From an uncultured Bacteroidales bacterium (lineage in GTDB: Bacteria; Bacteroidota; Bacteroidia; Bacteroidales; F082), in assembly GCA_946407975.1 (NCBI GenBank), contig CAMJQC010000011.1, positions 1 to 56,110 on the forward strand: a stretch of 56,110 bases of DNA, given 5' to 3'. The notes beneath the pieces were generated by a model that searched no databases, was not told where the DNA came from, and saw nothing but the letters and a program-made list of their open reading frames with translations. This document shows positions 9,381 through 17,094 of the stretch, piece by piece. Numbering within the stretch: position 1 is the stretch's first letter; every line of letters begins with the position of its first letter. The translations under genes and the position numbers were made by a program.

Positions 9381-9872
9381 ATGAAAGATACAAACAACAA
9401 CTGGTATTTAGCCTTCCTCCTTTTTCTGCTTCTATTTGCATCCTGTCATAAAGAGAAGGTGGTTTCTCCGATTGTAAATCATTGGGGATGTGAGACGTAT
9501 GTCCGTTGGGAGACAGACAGCCTTGGACTCGTTAATTACCGGGACACCCTTCATTATGAGGTGGGCGTCGGCCATGGATATGAGGTCTTCTTTTATTCAG
9601 ATGGTACAGGAAAGCTGATTTTGAACGAAAGCCCAGCCTTTATTAACACATTCACTTGCGATTACCAGTATGATGCTGACCGACAGGTGATATCCATTCA
9701 GGGTGAGGCATGGCTTTATGCTTTATATGGCACCGTTTATCTTGATGAAAACTATGCCGAGTTTCAAGTTGAGACATTAAACGACACTTGTCTGATTGTT
9801 TCATGGAAAAATGAGATTTCGGAACCTAACCCCTTCTATGAACGTTTTTTTTTAAAGGTGATTTACGATTAA
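9381..9872 (+). CDS. Small lipoprotein of unknown function
   Basis: The 163-residue product has a short hydrophobic signal followed by lipobox LFASC, then HKEKVVSPIVNHWGCETY. It is probably acylated and sorted to the outer membrane. The rest looks like a small beta-sandwich or lipocalin-like fold (alternating polar strands, NHWGCETYVRW near the start, a FQVETLNDTCLIVSW strand near the end). I do not recognise a named family. The next gene encodes a second lipoprotein with the same opening logic (VGSWGVEKIEYY), so the two may be paralogues. They are six bases apart and presumably one transcript. Confidence 0.75.
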   Translation: MKDTNNNWYLAFLLFLLLFASCHKEKVVSPIVNHWGCETYVRWETDSLGLVNYRDTLHYEVGVGHGYEVFFYSDGTGKLILNESPAFINTFTCDYQYDADRQVISIQGEAWLYALYGTVYLDENYAEFQVETLNDTCLIVSWKNEISEPNPFYERFFLKVIYD

Positions 9873-9878
9873 AATGCT

Positions 9879-10490
9879 ATGAAAATGAATAGGACACGTT
9901 TGAGTTTTGTATTGTTCTCGCTGCTTCTGATGATGTTTTCCTGCAAGCCTGACGACCCCGTACAACCAGAAGGACCCGAAGACGAAAAGAATCCCTTTGT
10001 GGGCTCTTGGGGAGTGGAGAAGATCGAATACTACAACATCGACTATGCAGGCAATCCCATCGAGTCTTCTTTGAGGACGTATCTGATGACGCCAGGTGAT
10101 TCGTTAAACGGGATCGACTTGATCTTCAGGGAGGACATGACGGGTGAGATGCGCGACCGCAGTCAAGACACGCTTTGGCTGGATTATAACGAACAAACGC
10201 AAGTTTATGAACAGATTATCATCTGTCCCGATACGACCTTGATAAACACCTTCAGTTATTCCTATGATGAAAGGTCCTCTTCTTTGTATCTGAATATGGA
10301 TTACGTGCACACTTTCCGCCTGCTCATCGAAAACCTTGAGGACGATTCTTTCACGTATGTAAATGAATACAATCAGGACGATGTGGAGCGTGCTTTTTTG
10401 CGCAGGCTTTCCGACATTCCTTTCAAGAGGCAGAGCAGTCAAAAGGCACCTTTCAAAAAAGGTTCCCTTTTAAACGGCAGAATTCCTTAA
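9879..10490 (+). CDS. Lipoprotein of unknown function, paralogue-like neighbour
   Basis: 203 residues. The signal peptide ends with lipobox MMFSC, followed by a Pro/Glu-rich linker (KPDDPVQPEGPEDE) typical of Bacteroidota surface lipoproteins. The body starts NPFVGSWGVEKIEYYNIDY and then has alternating short strands, like lipocalin-type lipoproteins. Two starts are possible, ATG at 9879 or 9885. The last 14 or so residues (QKAPFKKGSLLNGRIP) are encoded by an imperfect hairpin (10441-10471) that also looks like a bidirectional terminator, so this tail may be non-functional read-through. It converges with the rlmI-type gene, five bases away. Confidence 0.72.
   Translation: MKMNRTRLSFVLFSLLLMMFSCKPDDPVQPEGPEDEKNPFVGSWGVEKIEYYNIDYAGNPIESSLRTYLMTPGDSLNGIDLIFREDMTGEMRDRSQDTLWLDYNEQTQVYEQIIICPDTTLINTFSYSYDERSSSLYLNMDYVHTFRLLIENLEDDSFTYVNEYNQDDVERAFLRRLSDIPFKRQSSQKAPFKKGSLLNGRIP
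10441..10471. terminator. Imperfect bidirectional hairpin inside the lipoprotein 3' end
   Basis: Arms AAAAGGCACCTTT (10441-10453) and AAAGGTTCCCTTTT (10458-10471) pair with one bulge around a 4-base loop. The flanking A and T runs make it terminator-like in both directions for the two convergent genes. Confidence 0.4.
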
Positions 10491-10494
10491 TTCT

Positions 10495-11697
10495 TTATTC
10501 TACATACAGCACCAATCCCTTTAGGTATGCGCCTTCAGGGTGAAAGATGTTGATGGGATGGTCGTCGGGCTGTGAGAGCTGGTCGATGATCCTGACATTA
10601 CGTTTGGCCTCGATGGCGGCAGCGGTGACGATGCCTTGGAAGGTGCCTCTGTCGACGGCCTGAGAGCAGCTGAAGGTAAAGATGATGCCGCCTTTGGCAA
10701 TTTTTCGGATGGCCTCTTCATTAATATAACGATAGCCCTGCAGCCCCTTGTGTCGGTCTTGATGCCGTTTGGCAAAGGCGGGTGGATCGAGGATGATGAG
10801 GTCGAAGCTGTCGGGTTTCATTTCTTGCAGATACTCTTTCATGTCGGCGACGAGACAGGGGTTGTCTTCTTTGCTGAAGCCGTTGAGCTCCAGATTGGCT
10901 TCGGCGGCGGCGATGGCACGTTTGGAGGCGTCGACGGTGACGACGCTTTTGGCACCGCCTTTCAGTGCGGTGACAGAGAAACCTCCCGTGTAGGAGAAAG
11001 CGTTGAGCACCCGTTTGTCTTTGGCCATTTTCCTTACCATCTCACGATGTTCCCGCTGGTCGAGGAAGAAGCCTGTCTTTTGTCCGTTTTCCCAGTCCAC
11101 GATGAACTTGCTGTCGTTTTCGAGTACGAAGTCTTCCGTTTTATCACCAAGCAGGTAACCGTCTTCTATGAGGTCTTCCTTGCCCATGCGTTGCATGGCT
11201 TCGGAGCTCTTGTTGTACACTGCTTCCAGTTTGAGGTCGGGTTGAAGTTTCAAGGCACGTGCGATCTCTTTCAGATGGAGACACATGCCCTCCGACTGGG
11301 CCTGTACGACAGCGGTTTTTCCGTAGATGTCGATGATAAGACCCGCCAGGCCGTCTCCTTCAGAATGGATGAGACGATAGCAGTTGGTGTGGGGATTGTC
11401 GGTGAGACCCATAGCGCGACGGATCCCAAAAGCCTTACCAATGCGGTCTAGGAAAAACCATTCGTCAATCTTGCGGTTTTCGAAACAGAGCATCTTTACG
11501 GCGATGCTGTCCGCCTCGCAGAAACCTGTTCCAAGGATGTTGCCGTCGATGTCGGTAACCGTGACGGTGTCGCCGGCATGCAGACCTTCATCGGCTTTTT
11601 CTATAGCCCCGGAAAAAACCCAGGGATGGAAACGGCGAATGGCAACTTCTTTGCCTCTTTTCAAGGTGATGATGGGGTAAAGGGCTTCTTCTGACAT
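10495..11697 (-). CDS. rlmI: 23S rRNA (cytosine-C5)-methyltransferase RlmI-type
   Basis: 400 residues, the expected length. The N-terminal PUA domain (about residues 5-80: VAIRRFHPWVFSGAI, GDTVTVTDIDGNILGTGF) is followed by a linker and a Rossmann methyltransferase core. The core contains VLNAFSYTGGFSVTALKGGA (motif I), LIILDPPAFAKRHQD (motif IV, DPP) and GGIIFTFSCSQAVD (motif VI with the catalytic Cys). Family members methylate C1962 of 23S rRNA; related members modify other cytosines, so site specificity is inferred. The ATG at 11695-11697 follows a TATCTTTG -7 element. It converges with the lipoprotein gene and diverges from adenine deaminase. Confidence 0.9.
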   Translation of the reverse strand: MSEEALYPIITLKRGKEVAIRRFHPWVFSGAIEKADEGLHAGDTVTVTDIDGNILGTGFCEADSIAVKMLCFENRKIDEWFFLDRIGKAFGIRRAMGLTDNPHTNCYRLIHSEGDGLAGLIIDIYGKTAVVQAQSEGMCLHLKEIARALKLQPDLKLEAVYNKSSEAMQRMGKEDLIEDGYLLGDKTEDFVLENDSKFIVDWENGQKTGFFLDQREHREMVRKMAKDKRVLNAFSYTGGFSVTALKGGAKSVVTVDASKRAIAAAEANLELNGFSKEDNPCLVADMKEYLQEMKPDSFDLIILDPPAFAKRHQDRHKGLQGYRYINEEAIRKIAKGGIIFTFSCSQAVDRGTFQGIVTAAAIEAKRNVRIIDQLSQPDDHPINIFHPEGAYLKGLVLYVE

Positions 11698-11713
11698 AGG
11701 AACAAATTTTTGG

Positions 11714-11721
11714 CAAAGATA
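11714..11721 (-). promoter_or_regulatory. -7 element of rlmI (TATCTTTG)
   Basis: Minus-strand TATCTTTG, 16 bp before the rlmI ATG. It lies back to back with the ade promoter in an 82-bp divergent intergenic region. Confidence 0.65.
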
Positions 11722-11756
11722 AAAAGGTTTTTGACTGTTTCATAGGTTGAAATCCT

Positions 11757-11764
11757 TATTTTTG
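11757..11764 (+). promoter_or_regulatory. -7 element of adenine deaminase (TATTTTTG)
   Basis: TATTTTTG ends 15 bp before the ATG at 11780. A TTTG at 11730-11733 could be the -33 box, though the 23-bp spacer is long. Confidence 0.65.
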
Positions 11765-11779
11765 CTTGTCTAATGTGAG

Positions 11780-13420
11780 ATGCGTATGAAGAGTTCTTTT
11801 ACTGTCAGCGGGCAGATAGTCGATCTGATTGCCTCCAGGATTTTTCCCGGCACCGTGACGATTGAGGAGGGCAAGATAGTCTCCGTCCAAGAAGGAAAAA
11901 CGCAAGAGACACAGTATATCATGCCTGGTTTCGTCGACGCTCATGTCCATGTGGAGAGTTCCATGCTGGTGCCTTCCGAGTTCGCCCGTCTGGCGGTAGT
12001 GCATGGCACGGTGGCTACGGTGAGCGACCCACACGAGATTGCCAACGTGTTGGGTATGAAGGGGGTCAAATTTATGATCGCCAATGGCAAACAGGTGCCT
12101 TTCAAGTTTTTCTTCGGTGCCCCGAGCTGCGTTCCTGCCACTGCCTTCGAGACTTCTGGCGCCACCCTCAATGCCAAGGCGATCGGTACGCTGATGAAGA
12201 TGGACGACATCTATTACCTTTCCGAGATGATGAACTTTCCTGGTGTCTTGGCTGATGATCCGGAAATCCTCCGGAAGATTGCCTTTTCGGCAAAAGCGAA
12301 CAAGCCTGTCGACGGCCATGCCCCAGGCCTTTCGGGTGAAGGATTGAAGAAATATGTGGAGGCTGGTATTTCCACCGACCATGAATGCTCCACCTTGTCG
12401 GAAGGCGAGGAGAAGGTCAACTTGGGTATGAAAATCCTCATCCGCGAAGGGAGTGCCGCCAAGAATTTTAATGCCTTGATTCCTTTGATGGGGACCCATC
12501 CAGAGATGCTGATGTTTTGTTCCGACGACAAGCATCCTGACGAATTGGCGAAAGGCCATATCAATCAGCTGGTGCAACGCTCTTTGACACTCGGTTATGA
12601 TGTCATAGATGTGTTGCGTGCCGCTTCTTTGAACACCATTAAACACTATAAACTGAATGTCGGTCTGCTTCAAGAAGGTGACGATGCGGATTTCATCATT
12701 GTCGACAATCTCGAAGAGGTAAATGTCCTTAAGACCTATATCAAAGGCGAATGTGTGGCGGAAAATGGCGTCACGCTAATCGAGTCGCAGCCTTCGACGG
12801 AACCCAACATTTTTGTCTGCGATCCTATTGATAAAAAGTCGTTGGCCGTGCATGACGAAGGGGGCGAAATCCGCGTCATAGACTGCATGAACAAGGAACT
12901 GCTTACCCGTGTGCTGACCACCCGTCCCAAAGTGGAAGAGGGATTGGTGGTTTCGGACACCGATCGTGATTTATTAAAGCTTGTGGTGATCAACCGTTAC
13001 CAGAAAGCGAAGCCTGCCATCGCCTTTATCCATAATTTCGGCCTAAAGCATGGTGCCATCGCCTCGAGCGTGGCACACGACAGCCATAATCTCGTGGCGG
13101 TTGGCGTTACGGATGACGATTTGGTCAGGGCCATCAATATTTTGATTGAAAATAGGGGAGGGGTGGTCACTTCCAGTGCGGAGGAAATCGTCTCCCTGGC
13201 TTTGCCGGTGGCGGGTCTGATGAGTACGCGTGACGGCTATCGGGTGGCGGCGGCCTACGAACATGCCGATGCGTTGGCACATCGTCTGGGCACTAAACTC
13301 GATGCACCTTTCATGACCTTGGCCTTTATGCCTTTGTTGGTTATCCCGGAGCTTAAACTGAGCGACAAGGGCCTGTTTGATGTGAACAAATTCGGGTTCA
13401 CTTCCTTGTTTGTGAAATAG
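11780..13420 (+). CDS. ade: Adenine deaminase
   Basis: 546 residues, close to the usual 570-590. The amidohydrolase metal motif is MPGFVDAHVHVESSM, with the metal-binding histidines at about residues 55 and 57. It is followed by the family-specific GTVATVSDPHEIANVLG. Further landmarks are DGHAPGLSG, STDHECSTLSE, CSDDKHPDELAKGHIN and a C-terminal domain with IAFIHNFGLKHGAIASSVAHDSHN. The enzyme converts adenine to hypoxanthine and ammonia for purine salvage. Two in-frame ATGs lie close together (11780 and 11786). The gene stands alone, facing an apparently unrelated redox operon across a hairpin at 13444-13467. Confidence 0.95.
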   Translation: MRMKSSFTVSGQIVDLIASRIFPGTVTIEEGKIVSVQEGKTQETQYIMPGFVDAHVHVESSMLVPSEFARLAVVHGTVATVSDPHEIANVLGMKGVKFMIANGKQVPFKFFFGAPSCVPATAFETSGATLNAKAIGTLMKMDDIYYLSEMMNFPGVLADDPEILRKIAFSAKANKPVDGHAPGLSGEGLKKYVEAGISTDHECSTLSEGEEKVNLGMKILIREGSAAKNFNALIPLMGTHPEMLMFCSDDKHPDELAKGHINQLVQRSLTLGYDVIDVLRAASLNTIKHYKLNVGLLQEGDDADFIIVDNLEEVNVLKTYIKGECVAENGVTLIESQPSTEPNIFVCDPIDKKSLAVHDEGGEIRVIDCMNKELLTRVLTTRPKVEEGLVVSDTDRDLLKLVVINRYQKAKPAIAFIHNFGLKHGAIASSVAHDSHNLVAVGVTDDDLVRAINILIENRGGVVTSSAEEIVSLALPVAGLMSTRDGYRVAAAYEHADALAHRLGTKLDAPFMTLAFMPLLVIPELKLSDKGLFDVNKFGFTSLFVK

Positions 13421-13443
13421 CAAACGCTTTTATAAAAACAGAT

Positions 13444-13467
13444 GAGGCGGCCTCATTCGGTCGCCTC
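13444..13467. terminator. Hairpin between convergent ade and ohrR-type genes
   Basis: GAGGCG (13444-13449) pairs with CGCCTC (13462-13467), and GCC/GGT beside them adds a near-continuous extension. It overlaps the stop codon region of the MarR gene. On the minus strand it is followed by a short T-rich tract; on the plus strand the T run is poor. Confidence 0.45.
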
Positions 13468-13914
13468 TTCTTGGTTGCGCAGGGCTGCTATCATGGTGTC
13501 GAGCAGTCCGGCAATGTCTTTTACCTCTTCAGGGGTGCATAGCAAATCATTACAAGTGAATGTCTTTGCCATTTCAGTAGGGACGCAGGCTGCCTTTTGT
13601 TCCATCTGTTTGCCTTTTTTGGTGAGGGAGACAATGACTTGTCGGGCGTCTTTTTTACCTTTTTCCCGCAGGACAAAGCCTTCCGTCTCAAGGCGTTTGA
13701 GCAAGGGCGTGATGGTGTTGGTGTTGAGCATCAGCCTTTTGGCGATGTCGTTGACGGGTTGCCGGTCCTGTTCCCAAAGCACCATCATGACGAGGTACTG
13801 CGGATAGGTAAGGTCGAGGCCCTTCAGCAAGGGATAGTAGGCCTGCGTGATGAGCCTCGACACGGTGTAGAACCTAAAGCAGAGCTGATTGTCTAGTTTC
13901 AGTTGTTCGTGCAT
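13453..13914 (-). CDS. ohrR: MarR-family repressor of the OhrR type (peroxide sensor)
   Basis: 153 residues. The N-terminus LDNQLCFRFYTVSR carries a Cys at residue 12 in the same context as the reactive Cys of OhrR proteins. The next segment is LTYPQYLVMMVLWEQD, then the winged helix (VNDIAKRLMLNTNTITPLLKRLETEGFV) with a basic wing (KGKKDARQVIVSL). OhrR proteins sense organic hydroperoxides by oxidation of that Cys and release DNA. It lies 8 bp after the glutathione peroxidase gene in the same operon, so autoregulation through the paired TCGT-N2-ACGA palindromes at 15130-15180 is a reasonable inference. The gene symbol is a family assignment. Confidence 0.85.
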   Translation of the reverse strand: MHEQLKLDNQLCFRFYTVSRLITQAYYPLLKGLDLTYPQYLVMMVLWEQDRQPVNDIAKRLMLNTNTITPLLKRLETEGFVLREKGKKDARQVIVSLTKKGKQMEQKAACVPTEMAKTFTCNDLLCTPEEVKDIAGLLDTMIAALRNQEEATE

Positions 13915-13922
13915 AGCGGTTC

Positions 13923-14561
13923 TTATTTGAGCATGGCGGCCACTTCGGCGTCCAGTTGCTCAGGCGTGGTGGTCGGAGGGAAACGCTTGATGCTATTGCC
14001 ATCGCGTGAGATGAGGAACTTGGTGAAGTTCCAGCGGATGTCGCCTTCACCACGACCATCGGCTTTGCTGATGCTGTCGACCATTTTCATGGTGACTTTG
14101 GCTTGCAGACCCTTGACTTCTTCGTCAGGCACCTGTTGGGTGAGGTAGGTGAAGATAGGATCGGCGTTCTCGCCATAGACATCGACTTTCTTCATGATTG
14201 GGAAGGTGACACCATAGTTGAGGCGGCAGAACTCGGCAATCTCTTCGTCGCTACCGGGTTCCTGATGCTTGAACTGGTCGCAAGGGAAGCCGAGGATAAC
14301 GAGTCCCTGGTCGGCATATTTCTTATAGAGGGCTTCCAGGCCGTCGTATTGTGGAGTAAATCCGCACTTGCTGGCGGTGTTGACGATCATGAGGACTTTG
14401 CCTTCATACTGTGAAAGGGCCACTTCCTCGCCTTTGTTGTTTAAGGCCTTGAATTCATAGATCTTTGCCATTGCTTTGTCGTTTTTGTCGTTTTTGTTCG
14501 TTTGGGCACAGGCCGTCATCATAAGGAGGACGGCGACGATACCGGTTAGATAGCTTTTCAT
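13923..14561 (-). CDS. Lipoprotein glutathione peroxidase (thiol peroxidase of the GPx family)
   Basis: 212 residues: a signal peptide with lipobox MMTAC (Cys 18), a charged linker, then a full GPx domain. Active-site landmarks are NTASKCGFTPQYDGLEALY (peroxidatic Cys 66, not selenocysteine), the GFPCDQFKHQEPGS segment with resolving-type Cys and catalytic Gln, and RWNFTKFLISRDG. Bacterial members of this kind usually use thioredoxin as reductant. The lipobox predicts anchoring in the cell envelope, so it would detoxify peroxides there. It lies between the bacterioferritin-like gene (54 bp) and the ohrR-type gene (8 bp), with no separate promoter seen. Together they form a peroxide/iron stress operon. 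Confidence 0.9.
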   Translation of the reverse strand: MKSYLTGIVAVLLMMTACAQTNKNDKNDKAMAKIYEFKALNNKGEEVALSQYEGKVLMIVNTASKCGFTPQYDGLEALYKKYADQGLVILGFPCDQFKHQEPGSDEEIAEFCRLNYGVTFPIMKKVDVYGENADPIFTYLTQQVPDEEVKGLQAKVTMKMVDSISKADGRGEGDIRWNFTKFLISRDGNSIKRFPPTTTPEQLDAEVAAMLK

Positions 14562-14614
14562 TTGGTTGTTATTTGAAATGGATTAAGTTCTCAGTCTTCA
14601 GTCCTCCGCCCATT

Positions 14615-15070
14615 TTACATTTGTTTCATGAGCCAGTTCTGATAGCCGATCTTTTCAATCAAGGCAATCTGTTGTTCGCTCCAGTACATGTCTTCCTCTT
14701 CATCTTTCAGGTATTCCTTCATGATGTCGTAGGTGGTGTCGTCTTCGCGGAGTTCGTTCATGCATTTGCGCAGAAGTTCGATGCCGTCGACGGAGACTTT
14801 CAGGTCAGCCTGGATGTATTCGCATGGGTCAGCAATGAGCGCTTCACCTTTTCTGTCTTCATGTTTGAGTTCGCCGCCGAGGTCAAGGAGACGGCCAATG
14901 AATTTGTCGACCCAGCCCATCTCTTCGTCGTGATGACCCGTGTATTTCTCACCGAGTTTGTCGAAACCCTGGTCAGCGAAGATCTTGCCTTGCAGTTTGT
15001 GACCGAAGGCCTGGTTGGATAATGCAGTGATGAAGAATTGCAGTGCGTTGATGCTTTTTTGTTTGTCTAT
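14615..15070 (-). CDS. Bacterioferritin-like protein, start codon uncertain
   Basis: Reading without regard to start codons gives IDKQKSINALQFFITALSNQ and on through GHHDEEMGWVDKFIGRLLDL to NWLMKQM. Against the remembered E. coli bacterioferritin sequence it aligns without gaps for its first 90 or so residues. The conserved Met of DEEMGW matches the haem-ligand Met52. Of the six ferroxidase ligands, E51 and E127 equivalents remain, while E18, H54, E94 and H130 are L, W, S and D. No in-frame ATG, GTG or TTG exists between an upstream stop (15128-15130) and an internal Met at 14918-14920, which would start a truncated 101-residue protein. The 5' boundary given here (ATA codon) is a placeholder. 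It is first gene of the gpx-ohrR operon. Confidence 0.7.
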   Translation of the reverse strand: MDKQKSINALQFFITALSNQAFGHKLQGKIFADQGFDKLGEKYTGHHDEEMGWVDKFIGRLLDLGGELKHEDRKGEALIADPCEYIQADLKVSVDGIELLRKCMNELREDDTTYDIMKEYLKDEEEDMYWSEQQIALIEKIGYQNWLMKQM

Positions 15071-15129
15071 GATGTTACTTTTTATGATGAATACTTTTTT
15101 GATTATTTGTAATTGTCGAACTCGTTTTT

Positions 15130-15145
15130 ATGTCGTTTACGATGC
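15130..15145. promoter_or_regulatory. Operator B: TCGT-N2-ACGA palindrome at the transcription start
   Basis: ATGTCGTTTACGATGC contains TCGTTTACGA, the same 10-bp palindrome type as operator A 35 bp away. It covers the predicted transcription start of the bacterioferritin-like/gpx/ohrR operon. Probable binding site for the OhrR-type repressor encoded in the operon (inference). Confidence 0.6.
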
Positions 15146-15152
15146 AAAATTA
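15145..15152 (-). promoter_or_regulatory. -7 element of the peroxide-stress operon (TAATTTTG)
   Basis: Minus-strand TAATTTTG, a TAnnTTTG match lying between the two palindromes. Predicted transcription start is near 15138. Confidence 0.65.
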
Positions 15153-15164
15153 GAAATAATATTT

Positions 15165-15180
15165 ATATCGTGAACGATAT
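15165..15180. promoter_or_regulatory. Operator A: perfect palindrome over the -33 region
   Basis: ATATCGTGAACGATAT has 7-bp perfect arms (ATATCGT/ACGATAT). It overlays the expected -33 region of the operon promoter, a position that would block RNA polymerase. Confidence 0.65.
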
Positions 15181-15276
15181 TTTTTACATTTGCATAAATA
15201 ATCTTTAATACGTTGACTAAATGATAACAATAATAAAATTGTTGAAATAACGGAAAGTGTTGATTTTACTAAATAT

Positions 15277-17037
15277 TTACAAGTCCCAAGGCGTATCCAG
15301 GTCGATATCCCAACCCGCTTTCAGGTCAAGTTCATCTTTGTAGTCAACGATGGTTTCCGGGAGGGCATGACGGTGATAGTTGCCAGTGCTCCATTTGCCA
15401 TTGGCATCGGTATCATAGATGGCTTTGAGCCTGTATTTGCCCGGCATGAGATACCAGAACTCGAGTTCACGGCTTTCGGTGACGACCTGCGTGTCGATAA
15501 CCGCATTGTTGGAACCGATCAGCTGTACGACGGCTTGGGGCAGTCCTTGTGGCAGATTGACCGTGATGAAGATGTTTCCGTATTCTTCGTCTTTAGCCCT
15601 ATGGAAACGGGTGATCATATTGCCGTTGGTACGTCCTCTGATGCCAAAGAAAACGGAATCAGGGATGTTGATGACATAATTAACGTCATGCAGTATCTTG
15701 TTTTTCAGACGGTAGAGAAACCCGAACTCGTCAGCCTTTTCAAATTCCAGATGATTCCACAGGGTGTCTTTTCCCTCAATAAGATAAGCGGAGTCAGGCA
15801 TGTGGATGCTTACAACGGGTTCTGAAAACCGTATGGTAAACTCTTTTTCAGGTAGAAGGATGTTGTTGGTAGTATTGTATGAGGCTTTCAACGTCTCAGG
15901 TTCTACGTTTCTTCTGTTCTGTCGTCTCGGGTCTTTGTAGACTAAGGAATAGCGGGTGGAGTCGTGGATGAGTGTATTGTAATTTACCTGTATCCAAAGG
16001 CTGTCCTTGATATTGGGCGTGAAATACCATTGAACCGTATCAAATGCAAGCGAAGGCACTCTTACAATTTGGAAAGCGTCGGGGAGGATTTCAGGCGTCT
16101 CTATGCTCACCTCTTGTGCAGGCTGACGAAACACAAAACGCAACAAACCTTCTTCAATGAGTTTCTTTTCCAATAGCATCTGCGTGGTGTCTTCCTCGAC
16201 AAACATATATAGGGTGAGGTTCATCGCCTTCATGTCGAATGAGCGTTCCACCTCCGTAGCTGCGTCGGCGGGCAGACTGTCGGAAACGATGCTGTCAGTA
16301 GCAGTTCGAGCCTTTTTAGGTTGATATTTCTCGTAAACGGCCGGGACGAGACTGTCTATAAACGCCACCTCTTCGTTGGGCAGGTCATAGTATAGGTTTG
16401 AGTTGGCGTCCTTGAGGGCGAAGACCAGATATTTTTTATCGGCAAGGCCGGAGAAATGGAACTTACCATCCTTGTCGGTTTTGGTAATGTAGTCAGGAAC
16501 CAAGCTGCAAGGCAACGTGTCGGTGTCTTGGCCATGGTCGGCGTAAAGACCGACTAAAGCCTCGTTGACAGGTTTCTTATCCAGGGCATTCAGGACCGTT
16601 CCCGCCATCGATAAAGAGTCAAGTGCGTTTCCGGTCGAGAAGGTATAGAGATAGTTTTGGAAGAGATTGCCTTCGTGCAAATCCTTGATGGCATTGCCGA
16701 AGTTGATGGAATAGGTTGTGTTGGGTTTCAGAGGTTCCTTGAATCGGATGACGACGGTCTTGCCACTGAGTTTGATGTCAGGTTTGGTGGCGAGTGGGGG
16801 AGAGATGAGCACATTCTGGTTGGCATTCTCCAGGGTAACGAATTCGTCGAAGGTAATCTCGATTTTTTTTCCGCTGAAATTGAGGCTGTTGTTCTCGGGG
16901 ACGGCTTCCGTCACGACGGGGGGCTTGGTGTCCTTTGCACCGCCGCTAGGCGTGACCATATTGGCGCAACATTGCAAAAGCAAGGCCGTGACGATCACCC
17001 CTATACACAAAAAACCATATTTCAGTTTGCGAAGCAT
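15277..17037 (-). CDS. Ig-like (SbsA-type) domain lipoprotein
   Basis: 586 residues. A hydrophobic signal ends with LLLQCC, giving a likely lipidation Cys, then TPSGGAKDTKPP. The first domain (residues 35-135) is the SbsA-type Ig-like fold: PVVTEAVPENNSLNFSGKKI, VVIRFKEPLKPNTTYSINFG. A carboxypeptidase-regulatory-like domain follows (AGTVLNALDKKPVNEALVGL, KDGKFHFSGLADKKYLVFAL). This combination is common in Bacteroidota outer-membrane lipoproteins and its function is unknown. The TACCTTTG -7 element ends only 5 bp before the ATG, and no other Met precedes the signal peptide, so the mRNA may be nearly leaderless. Divergent from aspS. Confidence 0.8.
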   Translation of the reverse strand: MLRKLKYGFLCIGVIVTALLLQCCANMVTPSGGAKDTKPPVVTEAVPENNSLNFSGKKIEITFDEFVTLENANQNVLISPPLATKPDIKLSGKTVVIRFKEPLKPNTTYSINFGNAIKDLHEGNLFQNYLYTFSTGNALDSLSMAGTVLNALDKKPVNEALVGLYADHGQDTDTLPCSLVPDYITKTDKDGKFHFSGLADKKYLVFALKDANSNLYYDLPNEEVAFIDSLVPAVYEKYQPKKARTATDSIVSDSLPADAATEVERSFDMKAMNLTLYMFVEEDTTQMLLEKKLIEEGLLRFVFRQPAQEVSIETPEILPDAFQIVRVPSLAFDTVQWYFTPNIKDSLWIQVNYNTLIHDSTRYSLVYKDPRRQNRRNVEPETLKASYNTTNNILLPEKEFTIRFSEPVVSIHMPDSAYLIEGKDTLWNHLEFEKADEFGFLYRLKNKILHDVNYVINIPDSVFFGIRGRTNGNMITRFHRAKDEEYGNIFITVNLPQGLPQAVVQLIGSNNAVIDTQVVTESRELEFWYLMPGKYRLKAIYDTDANGKWSTGNYHRHALPETIVDYKDELDLKAGWDIDLDTPWDL

Positions 17038-17041
17038 GGCG

Positions 17042-17049
17042 CAAAGGTA
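17042..17049 (-). promoter_or_regulatory. -7 element abutting the Ig-like lipoprotein start (TACCTTTG)
   Basis: Minus-strand TACCTTTG, four bases from the ATG at 17035-17037. Transcription would begin at or next to the start codon. Confidence 0.65.
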
Positions 17050-17094
17050 GTTATTTTTTCCGTTTTAGTTCTTCGGCAATCCGAGATTAGTTTT

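Noticed and set aside
10636-11451. Long plus-strand frame opposite rlmI
   Set aside because: It is the antisense shadow of a clear RlmI gene and has no recognisable domain.
11756-12673. 305-codon minus-strand frame opposite adenine deaminase
   Set aside because: Antisense shadow; low-complexity His/Arg-rich product with no family match.
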